8,395 nucleotides of DNA, taken from the NCBI GenBank assembly GCA_937969395.1, contig CALBVI010000080.1, positions 1-8,395 of the forward strand, given 5' to 3'. Position 1 is the stretch's first letter. Every line of letters starts with the position of its first letter. Below are positions 1 through 5,333 of the stretch, one piece after another. Below the pieces are notes generated by a model, which was not told the DNA's origin, searched no databases, and saw nothing but the letters and a program-made list of their open reading frames with translations. This DNA is from an uncultured Spongiibacteraceae bacterium. Lineage in GTDB: Bacteria > Pseudomonadota > Gammaproteobacteria > Pseudomonadales > Dasaniaceae. The position numbers were made by a program, and so were the translations under genes.

Positions 1-1
1 T

Positions 2-1693
2 GATGTGCTGGGTACTGATAGTAGTTTTAATGGCAATAAATTATTTCTTTCTTATGAGGATAGAATTGGCAGTGCCAGTATTTTTGCTTCTTATAATCGC
101 TTGAAAAATGATAGTCAGCCGATGACTAATTATTATCTGAATGCATCGGAGGCCCAGGTGCTTGATGCTGCCGGTGTTACTGGTTATATCGAAGGAAAGG
201 ATGATAGTGGTGATGAGGTCATCTATATCGGTGACTCTGGTGCGGAAAATTCAGCAACAGATTTATATAAATTAAAGCTTGGTTACGATTTAGGTGAGGT
301 GCAGTTGCGCGGAACCATCGCTTATGAAGAGCGGACGCGGGAGGTTTTCGACAAAAATAATTATTTAGTCGATGCCAGTGGTGAGACCTATTACGGCGCA
401 GGTAATTCGAATTTTGATGAGCGTTCGCAACAACGCAATAGCTTGCTATTAGGTGTCGGTATTAGTGGTACTTTAGGATCGGGTTGGATTTATGATGTTT
501 ATGCAACGGATTTTGAAATTATAAAAGATGATGAGATTCGCAGCGGCTTAAACCCTGATGATCCCGATTTTGGATCCCGATCTGGGCGTCTTACTGATAG
601 TGGTGATACTGGTTGGAATACATTAGATATTAAATTGGGTACTGAAAATTTATTCGACAATGACGCGATGCGTTTATCGGTCGGTTATTTTATGGATGAC
701 TATACGCTTAATATTGATCCATCTAATATTGATGCAGTATCCGGTGAATTTGTTAGTGAACGTTCTGATAGTCGCGGTAATACCAGTACTCAGGCCTTAT
801 TTGCGCAGTGGGGCTTGGCGATGAATTCACAATGGGATTTAGCGCTTGGTTTGCGTTATGAAGATTGGGAGACAAGCGATGGCTTGTATAACGATACTGT
901 AGCGCCTAGTCGTTCTAAGTCAGGTGCTTCACCGAAATTTTCCTTAGCGTATATGCCGAATGATAATTGGACTGTTCGTTATTCATTAGCTAAAGCGTTG
1001 CGCTTTCCACTTTCTGAAGAGCTTTATCGCAATGAAGAGGCGACGACTAGTTTTATCGTTTCTGACGCAAGCCTTGCACCTGAAGATGGTGTTTTTCATA
1101 ATTTAACCATTGATCGTGAAATCGATGGCGGTTTAGTTCGGGTCAATCTTTTTTATGATGTTGTGAGTGACACTATTTATAATCAAACCGGCACAATCAA
1201 TGATGGTGGCACCAATGTCAGTGTATCGACGTTTCTGGCGATTGATGAGGTTGAAACCAAAGGTATTGAGTTGGTTTACAATCAAAATGAATGGCTAGGG
1301 ACTAAAGCTAGCTTACGCTTTAATACCTCTTATATCGATGCAACGATTACTGAAAACTCGGCCAATACCGATATCGAAGGCAACGATGTACCGCGTGTTC
1401 CTGCATGGCGAGCCAATCTTATGCTTAGCTATTCTGTTACTCAATCTGTTGATTTAAGTACTAGCTTTAGATACGCGAGCGATTCTTTTGGCGATTTAGA
1501 TAATACCGATACTGAGAGTCAGGTTTATGGTGCTATTGATCGTTATTTTTTCGTGAATGCTAAAGCGAACTGGCAGCTTAATGATCATGCATCACTTTCT
1601 TTTGGTGTAGATAACATTTTTGATGAGTTGGCTTATGTTGCACATCCATGGCCATCACGTACGTTCTATTTAGAAGGCAAATACAGCTTTTAA
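2..1693 (+). CDS. TonB-dependent outer-membrane receptor, C-terminal barrel part (5' end outside window)
   Basis: This is the beta-barrel part of a TonB-dependent receptor, the energised outer-membrane channel for scarce ligands such as metal chelates, haem, vitamins or glycans. The open frame runs off the left edge, so the signal peptide, TonB box and plug domain are not seen; 563 residues remain. The sequence shows alternating amphipathic strands with acidic loops, a receptor-typical strand around residues 312-345 (SPKFSLAYMP, then RYSLAKALRFP and EELY), and the family's closing signature (FGVDNIFDE, then WPSRTFYLEGKYSF). The last residue is phenylalanine, as expected for recognition by the BAM complex. 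The GTG at position 5 is not a believable start because the protein would lack its plug. A 43-bp gap separates it from the next gene on the same strand, which suggests co-transcription. The ligand cannot be read from the barrel; the neighbours hint at a metal or metal complex, which is inference. The family call is sure, the substrate unknown. Confidence 0.93.
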   Translation, partial: DVLGTDSSFNGNKLFLSYEDRIGSASIFASYNRLKNDSQPMTNYYLNASEAQVLDAAGVTGYIEGKDDSGDEVIYIGDSGAENSATDLYKLKLGYDLGEVQLRGTIAYEERTREVFDKNNYLVDASGETYYGAGNSNFDERSQQRNSLLLGVGISGTLGSGWIYDVYATDFEIIKDDEIRSGLNPDDPDFGSRSGRLTDSGDTGWNTLDIKLGTENLFDNDAMRLSVGYFMDDYTLNIDPSNIDAVSGEFVSERSDSRGNTSTQALFAQWGLAMNSQWDLALGLRYEDWETSDGLYNDTVAPSRSKSGASPKFSLAYMPNDNWTVRYSLAKALRFPLSEELYRNEEATTSFIVSDASLAPEDGVFHNLTIDREIDGGLVRVNLFYDVVSDTIYNQTGTINDGGTNVSVSTFLAIDEVETKGIELVYNQNEWLGTKASLRFNTSYIDATITENSANTDIEGNDVPRVPAWRANLMLSYSVTQSVDLSTSFRYASDSFGDLDNTDTESQVYGAIDRYFFVNAKANWQLNDHASLSFGVDNIFDELAYVAHPWPSRTFYLEGKYSF

Positions 1694-1736
1694 TGGATAG
1701 ATTTTAAATTTAAAAAAGTAAAAAGACAAAGTCGAT

Positions 1737-2987
1737 ATGGTAAAAACGCTAGTTACAGGGGCATTGCTAATGCCTCTTTTGTTAATGTCTTGTTTTTCAT
1801 ACGCCGCATCAAATTCGAATGCAGCGTTAGCGTTTGAAAAAACAAGTACTTGTGATGCTGTTATTCATCCCGATTGCGGCAATACGCCCAATGCGTTTAT
1901 GGCAGAAGATCAAATGCTGTGGGTTGTGTTTGAGCAGAATGATCATGTCTATTTTACCCGCTCTAATGATTTAGGTGAGAGTTTTGGTTCGCCGATAGCT
2001 GTTAATCAACAAGCAGAAAAAATTTATACCAACGGTGAAAATCGTCCTAAAGTTGCTAGAGGAAATAATGGCGAAATCTATATTTCTTGGACGCAAAAAA
2101 CCGATGGCATGTATACCGGCAATATTCGCTTTAGTCGTTCTGTCGATGACGGTAAAACGTTCTCGACGCCTATTACTATCAACAACGATGGCTTGCTAAC
2201 CAGTCATCGCTTTGATGTGCTGCAAGTTACCAAGTCTGGAAAAATTTATATTGCATGGTTAGATAAACGTGATTTGGTGGCAGCAAAAGAGGCTGGTGAT
2301 GATTACAGCGGTGCAGCGTTATATTTTGCAGCGTCTGATGATGCCGGCGTCAGTTTTGTTGAAAACTATAAGGTGGCAGACAATAGTTGTGAATGTTGTC
2401 GGATTGCTGCGGCTGTATATGGAGAAGATGAAGTTGCCGTTATGTGGCGACATATATTCGATGGCGGAATTAGAGATCATGCCTTTGCCGTGCTCAGTGC
2501 TGACGGTGAGGCAGGCTATGGTAGAGCGACGTTTGATAATTGGAAGATTAATGCCTGCCCTCACCACGGCCCAGATATTATTCCTGCACTTTCGGATAGT
2601 GCTGATAATTCTCATAACAAAGCCAATAATTATCATATGGTTTGGTTCAGTAATGGTAGTGATCAAAAAGGCATTTATTATGGTTTGCAAGATACCGCTA
2701 GCGGCAGTCAATCACAGTTGTATTCTGTCGACGCTGCGGCCAGTGCCAGTCATCCGCAAATAGCCAGTGATGGTCAGCGCTTATATATTGCATGGAAATT
2801 ATTTGATGGTAAGCAAACCCATATAAAGTTAGTTGTTTCTAATGATGGCGGAGCTAGCTGGGTGGATAAAGGCACTTTGTTAAGTACTGCTGATAGTTCA
2901 GATCACCCTTTGTTAATTGAATCAGGGGAGCAGGTTTATATTACATGGCATACAGCTAATGAAGGTTATCGTGTTAAAGCTATTTAA
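1737..2987 (+). CDS. Exported Asp-box (BNR/sialidase-fold) beta-propeller protein with CxCC and CPHHG motifs
   Basis: This 416-residue secreted protein is built like a sialidase-fold propeller. Residues 1-23 form a signal peptide, with likely cleavage after S-Y-A at 23; C19 (LLMSC) is a poorer lipoprotein alternative. Asp-box motifs (S-x-D-x-G-x-S/T-F/W) appear at about 76-83 (SNDLGESF), 135-142 (SVDDGKTF), 200-207 (SDDAGVSF) and 368-375 (SNDGGASW). Blade strands of the IYISW / IYIAW / LYIAW / VYITW type recur between them. A cluster C218-E-C220-C221-R is followed by W-R-H at 237-239, R-D at 246-247 and D-N-W-K-I-N-A-C274-P-H-H-G at 267-278. From memory, this set recurs in a widespread family usually labelled exo-alpha-sialidase-like. 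I cannot see a complete sialidase catalytic set (arginine triad, Tyr/Glu pair), so glycosidase activity is doubtful. Cysteine and histidine clustering suggests metal binding or a redox-active site (inference). The start at 1737 has no clear Shine-Dalgarno, only an A-rich leader, but it gives a clean signal peptide. It sits between the receptor and a TlpA-like thioredoxin. Confidence 0.88.
   Translation: MVKTLVTGALLMPLLLMSCFSYAASNSNAALAFEKTSTCDAVIHPDCGNTPNAFMAEDQMLWVVFEQNDHVYFTRSNDLGESFGSPIAVNQQAEKIYTNGENRPKVARGNNGEIYISWTQKTDGMYTGNIRFSRSVDDGKTFSTPITINNDGLLTSHRFDVLQVTKSGKIYIAWLDKRDLVAAKEAGDDYSGAALYFAASDDAGVSFVENYKVADNSCECCRIAAAVYGEDEVAVMWRHIFDGGIRDHAFAVLSADGEAGYGRATFDNWKINACPHHGPDIIPALSDSADNSHNKANNYHMVWFSNGSDQKGIYYGLQDTASGSQSQLYSVDAAASASHPQIASDGQRLYIAWKLFDGKQTHIKLVVSNDGGASWVDKGTLLSTADSSDHPLLIESGEQVYITWHTANEGYRVKAI
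2961..2965 (+). promoter_or_regulatory. Ribosome binding site deciding the thioredoxin-gene start
   Basis: GAAGG lies five bases before GTG 2971, inside the end of the propeller gene. The in-frame ATG codons at 2917 and 2959 have no comparable purine run upstream, so this site favours the GTG start. The match is short and the call is moderate. Confidence 0.45.
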
Positions 2988-3570
2988 GCAGATGCTTAGT
3001 TTATTGCGTTCGTTGCCATCAAAAGCGCTGATTTTTTCTGCAGTAGTTTGGGGAGCGTGTTCAGTGTTGTATGTCTTAGGTAGTAATAGTGTAGCCACTA
3101 ATAATTTAGAGACTCATATTTTTGATGCGACTGCCTTAGATGCGAATACTTTAAAAGCAAAACCATTTTATCACGACAGTCTTAAAGGTATTGAGAAGAG
3201 CTATCAAGGAAAGCCCTTTTTGTTATCGGTTTGGTCTCAGGAATGTGCGCCTTGCATGAAAGAGCTTAAAGCCTTTGGAGAACTAAAGGCTGAACATCCA
3301 GACTTTAATTTGGTACTGATTTCAACGGACGCTATTGAGCACACCTCGCAAATAGTGAAGCTCTTGTCAGATTTTAATCTAACCGGTAAAGCTGATTCAT
3401 GGATTTATGCGACGGACAGAACTGAACAGTTGCGCTATAGCATCGATCAAAATTGGTATGGTGAAATGCCCCGGTCTTACTTTTATGATAATCAGGGAAA
3501 TAGACAGGCAACCAGTGGTCTATTATCAAAAAAAATACTGGATGAATGGGTTAGTAAAAACGTTTATTAA
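2971..3570 (+). CDS. Membrane-anchored TlpA/ResA-like thioredoxin-fold protein
   Basis: This is a thiol-disulfide oxidoreductase of the TlpA/ResA/DsbE type, tethered to the inner membrane with its domain in the periplasm. With the GTG start at 2971 it has 199 residues: a basic cytoplasmic N-terminus, one membrane segment at about 19-37 (ALIFSAVVWGACSVLYVLG), then a thioredoxin fold. The active site is W-S-Q-E-C92-A-P-C95 after a typical beta strand (PFLLSVW), and the cis-proline is P167 in GEMPRSYFYD. GTG 2971 is chosen because GAAGG lies at 2961-2965, five bases upstream. ATG 2959 (four residues longer, no Shine-Dalgarno) and ATG 2992 are alternatives; a start at 2917 would overlap the previous gene by 71 bases. 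The chosen start overlaps it by 17 bases, implying translational coupling. Members of this family reduce cytochrome c haem-site cysteines or other periplasmic thiols. The cysteine-rich propeller protein just upstream is a plausible partner (inference). Confidence 0.87.
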   Translation: MLKLFKQMLSLLRSLPSKALIFSAVVWGACSVLYVLGSNSVATNNLETHIFDATALDANTLKAKPFYHDSLKGIEKSYQGKPFLLSVWSQECAPCMKELKAFGELKAEHPDFNLVLISTDAIEHTSQIVKLLSDFNLTGKADSWIYATDRTEQLRYSIDQNWYGEMPRSYFYDNQGNRQATSGLLSKKILDEWVSKNVY

Positions 3571-3581
3571 TTGCCTGCCGA

Positions 3582-3597
3582 ATCATCGTTCGATGAT
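3582..3597 (+). terminator. Possible weak terminator hairpin after the operon
   Basis: A perfect 7-bp inverted repeat (ATCATCG / CGATGAT) with two bases between arms lies 12 bases after the thioredoxin stop codon; folded, it gives six pairs and a four-base loop. There is no proper T run directly after it (CGCGTATATTT), so termination by this element alone is uncertain. Its right arm abuts the 19-bp tandem repeat. Confidence 0.3.
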
Positions 3598-3633
3598 CGC
3601 GTATATTTAATCCTATCGCGTATATTTAATCCT
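3596..3633. repeat. Perfect tandem duplication of a 19-bp unit
   Basis: The unit ATCGCGTATATTTAATCCT occurs at 3596-3614 and again, identical and with no spacer, at 3615-3633. It lies 25 bases beyond the stop codon of the thioredoxin gene. With only two copies and no spacers it is not a CRISPR. It may be a slippage duplication or a doubled protein-binding site. Confidence 0.9.
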
Positions 3634-3640
3634 CTTTCTT

Positions 3641-3660
3641 AATAGCTTAATAGCTTAATA
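3641..3660. repeat. Short tandem repeat of 8-bp unit AATAGCTT
   Basis: AATAGCTT occurs at 3641-3648 and 3649-3656, followed by a half copy (AATA) to 3660. It lies eight bases after the 19-bp tandem repeat, so two independent short duplications are packed into about 65 bases. This suggests a slippage-prone, unselected stretch. Confidence 0.8.
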
Positions 3661-3725
3661 ACCAGTTCATAGTCTGCTAGAGATAATTTTTCTAATTACG
3701 CACGACAAAAATATGCGGTGTTAAA

Positions 3726-3740
3726 AGTTAGCTGCTAACT
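3726..3740. promoter_or_regulatory. 15-bp palindrome, possible operator
   Basis: AGTTAGCTGCTAACT is a perfect inverted repeat with 7-bp arms around one central base. One base between arms makes it a poor RNA hairpin but a good dimer-binding site shape. No known regulator consensus is recognised, and it is about 340 bases from the next gene start, so its role is open. Confidence 0.35.
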
Positions 3741-3960
3741 ATCGAAGAAGAACTAAGTGATGTTTTTGTGTGGCGGGATTATCGCCAAATAAAGTCAGTA
3801 ATAGTATTAATATTTGTAAGCTGATAAACGTTTAATATCATTTGTAGTTATGCCCGCCGAATGTAAATGTGTTTGTATTATGTTTTTAGTGTCAAATATT
3901 CGTTTAAATTTAGATGTTAGATGAAAGTATGTAACTGAGCTGATAGGGTGCTTATCTAAA

Positions 3961-3975
3961 TTTATCATTGATAAA
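3961..3975. promoter_or_regulatory. 15-bp AT-rich palindrome upstream of the cytochrome gene
   Basis: TTTATCATTGATAAA is a perfect inverted repeat with 7-bp arms and one central base, about 105 bases before the TTG start. The half-site motif (TGATA/TATCA) recurs in the inverted pair ATTGATA (4001-4007) and TATCAAT (4022-4028), and again at 3822-3826/3836-3840. Repeated half-sites near a promoter suggest operator function (inference). The arms are arranged opposite to the FNR consensus TTGAT-N4-ATCAA, so I do not call an FNR site. Confidence 0.35.
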
Positions 3976-3994
3976 AATAATAATAAGCTATAAG
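3968..3994 (+). promoter_or_regulatory. Candidate sigma-70 promoter for the cytochrome gene
   Basis: TTGATA (3968-3973) resembles a -35 box and TATAAG (3989-3994) a -10 box, but the 15-bp spacing is shorter than ideal. The region is AT-rich, so chance matches are likely. The -35 element lies within the palindrome at 3961-3975, which would fit repressor control. Confidence 0.22.
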
Positions 3995-4068
3995 TTTTTG
4001 ATTGATAGCAGCGTGATCTTTTATCAATGACAACTGCCATTTCTGATATCTATAGCCTGACTTTTAAA

Positions 4069-4074
4069 AAGGAG
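4069..4074 (+). promoter_or_regulatory. Strong ribosome binding site that sets a TTG start
   Basis: AAGGAG lies six bases before TTG 4081, ideal sequence and spacing. The upstream in-frame ATG at 4027 has no Shine-Dalgarno. The TTG start also places a clean signal peptide at the extreme N-terminus, so two independent signs agree. Confidence 0.85.
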
Positions 4075-4080
4075 ATTGCC

Positions 4081-5244
4081 TTGAAGGGTTTTTCATGTGC
4101 TGCAACGTCAATCATATTGTTTCTTGTACTAAGTACTACGGCGAATGCAAAAGATTATGTCGGCGGAAATTTTCGCCTTAAAGCTCCTCTCGATGAGTCA
4201 AAATCCTATTGTTTTGATTTGTTCGGTTTTGGCCCAACAGTCGACTTGGCAGAGCCTGTTGCCGCTCATACTTGTAAAAATGAAGGCTGGCGTGATGCTA
4301 CCTTTACCGTTGATTATCCAGAGCAGGGGCAAATTTATTCACCGGATTATGGTCTGTGTTTAGAAGCTGCAAATCATGTGCGTGTAGCGCACTTATTTAT
4401 GAAGACGTGTTCTGATTCAGAACTGCAACGTTTTATTTATCGTGAAAATCAAACGCTAGAAGTTATTAATTCCAATAGTACGGCAAAAAACTGTGTTGTT
4501 GTCCATCCGGCTAGTATTGCCATTGGTGGAGCGGGTCATCTTAGACGCGAAATCTACATGTTACCGTGTGCTTTAGTAAAGGATTTAGAATTGGCGCAAT
4601 GGCTGTTGCCAGAAAGTGGCGAGGGACTTGCTGAGCCTGAAAATTCATCTGTCGATAGCAGTGTGCAAGCTATTACTCAGTCTGCGGATGTAGCGCTATA
4701 TATCAGATCCTGTTCACGTTGCCATGGTCAAATGGCCGAGGGTATTGAAGCCATGCAGGCACCAAAATTAGCGGGGTTATCTGCGGCATACCTTGCTCGG
4801 CAATTCCATTACTTTCTATCGGGCGTCAGAGGCGGCAACGAAAATGAACGCTGGGCAAGTCAAATGACACACTACGTCTCCGAAATGAGTCAAAGCCAGA
4901 TAGCGCTTATTGATGATGTATCAACGTATATAGAAAGCATGGACGATGTAGTGCTTGAGTCGACCCTTGAGGGTAATGTCGTCAAGGGTGAGCAGATTTA
5001 TCAAGCGAACTGTGTTCTATGTCACGGCGAATCAGGCATGGGAATCGACTCACTCAATGCGCCAAAACTTGCCGGTATGTCGGACTGGTATTTGTTTAGG
5101 CAAATGCAAAAATTCCGTGACGGCAGACGTGGTGATTCATCTGAAGATCAGTACGGTGCGTTAATGGTTCCCTCCGCTAAAGCGCTGAAAGATGAGCAGG
5201 AAGTAAAAGACGTGATTGCTTATATTAATGCGTTGAGAAAATAA
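4081..5244 (+). CDS. Secreted ricin-B-like beta-trefoil fused to two c-type cytochrome domains
   Basis: This is a 387-residue exported dihaem protein, numbered from the TTG start. Residues 1-23 are a signal peptide (hydrophobic core SIILFLVLS, cleavage after A-N-A). Residues about 24-175 show three repeats, each with one cysteine pair (C44/C65, C93/C110, C138/C163). The second reads GLCLEA, then LFMKTC, then LQRFIY, and the third ends in QW, as in ricin-B-type beta-trefoils that bind sugars. After a Ser/Glu-rich linker come two class-I cytochrome c domains with haem motifs C211-S-R-C214-H215 and C311-V-L-C314-H315. Both contain APKLAG, then a YL-x-RQ helix, and aligned likely axial methionines M262 and M362, resembling dihaem cytochrome c4/c553. 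It probably carries electrons in the periplasm or at the cell surface; a polysaccharide-linked role or a partner oxidase is only inferred. ATG 4027 would add 18 residues before the signal peptide and lacks a ribosome site. No clear operon partner: the upstream gap is 510 bp and the downstream gap 89 bp with a hairpin. Confidence 0.88.
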   Translation: MKGFSCAATSIILFLVLSTTANAKDYVGGNFRLKAPLDESKSYCFDLFGFGPTVDLAEPVAAHTCKNEGWRDATFTVDYPEQGQIYSPDYGLCLEAANHVRVAHLFMKTCSDSELQRFIYRENQTLEVINSNSTAKNCVVVHPASIAIGGAGHLRREIYMLPCALVKDLELAQWLLPESGEGLAEPENSSVDSSVQAITQSADVALYIRSCSRCHGQMAEGIEAMQAPKLAGLSAAYLARQFHYFLSGVRGGNENERWASQMTHYVSEMSQSQIALIDDVSTYIESMDDVVLESTLEGNVVKGEQIYQANCVLCHGESGMGIDSLNAPKLAGMSDWYLFRQMQKFRDGRRGDSSEDQYGALMVPSAKALKDEQEVKDVIAYINALRK

Positions 5245-5273
5245 TCACTCGATACTGTAATTAATGAAGCTGA

Positions 5274-5312
5274 GTATATATGAGATTAGTTGATGACTAA
5301 CTTCATATATAC
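5274..5312. repeat. Long imperfect inverted repeat before the Sel1 gene
   Basis: GTATATATGA (5274-5283) and TCATATATAC (5303-5312) are perfect inverse complements. The inner arms GATTAGT and ACTAACT add five pairs and a G-T wobble around one mismatch, giving a stem of about 17 positions with the five-base loop TGATG. It is AT-rich and has no following T run, so it is a poor intrinsic terminator. It lies 22 bases before the next start codon and could be a 5'-leader hairpin, a cruciform, or an operator. Confidence 0.55.
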
Positions 5313-5333
5313 ATAAGATGGAAATGGAATTCT

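Larger units (their letters stand above)
3571..4080. other. Gene-free intergenic region, AT-rich, with repeats and palindromes
   Basis: About 510 bases separate the receptor/propeller/thioredoxin operon from the cytochrome gene. I find no credible gene on either strand; the one longer reading frame on the minus strand (3807-4040) has no family signature and no convincing start signal. The region holds a small hairpin just after the operon, a perfect 19-bp tandem repeat, an 8-bp tandem repeat, and palindromes at 3726-3740, 3825-3834 and 3961-3975. A further inverted pair lies at 4001-4007/4022-4028. The leftmost part probably contains the operon's terminator and the rightmost 120 bases the promoter of the cytochrome gene. 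Confidence 0.7.

Noticed and set aside
1702..1715. 14-bp palindrome TTTTAAATTTAAAA between receptor and propeller genes
   Set aside because: Pure A/T sequence of low complexity; no GC stem for a terminator and likely by chance in an A-rich leader.
2269..2763. Open frames on both strands inside the propeller gene (2269-2763 +, 2319-2711 -)
   Set aside because: They lie fully within a gene with clear Asp-box repeats and a signal peptide; their translations have no domain logic and no ribosome sites.
1737..2987. True exo-alpha-sialidase
   Set aside because: The fold fits, but the catalytic residue set is not evident and there are no neighbouring sialic-acid uptake or catabolism genes.
3407..3610. 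Plus-strand open frame overlapping the end of the thioredoxin gene
   Set aside because: Out-of-frame shadow of the thioredoxin gene that ends in the tandem repeat; no independent signals.
3596..3660. CRISPR-like repeat array
   Set aside because: Only two direct copies without spacers, and no cas genes; a simple tandem duplication explains it.
3961..3975. FNR/CRP-type binding site
   Set aside because: The half-sites are in the opposite orientation to TTGAT-N4-ATCAA and the central spacing is wrong.
3807..4040. 77-residue minus-strand open frame in the intergenic region
   Set aside because: No recognisable family, no convincing ribosome site, AT-rich background with many palindromes; it would also run antisense through the probable cytochrome promoter.
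4145..5164. Short plus-strand open frames (4145-4363, 4955-5164) inside the cytochrome gene
   Set aside because: The main frame carries the signal peptide, paired cysteines and two CxxCH sites; these are out-of-frame shadows.
5274..5312. Intrinsic terminator of the cytochrome gene
   Set aside because: The stem is AT-rich, imperfect and lacks a following T run on the plus strand.
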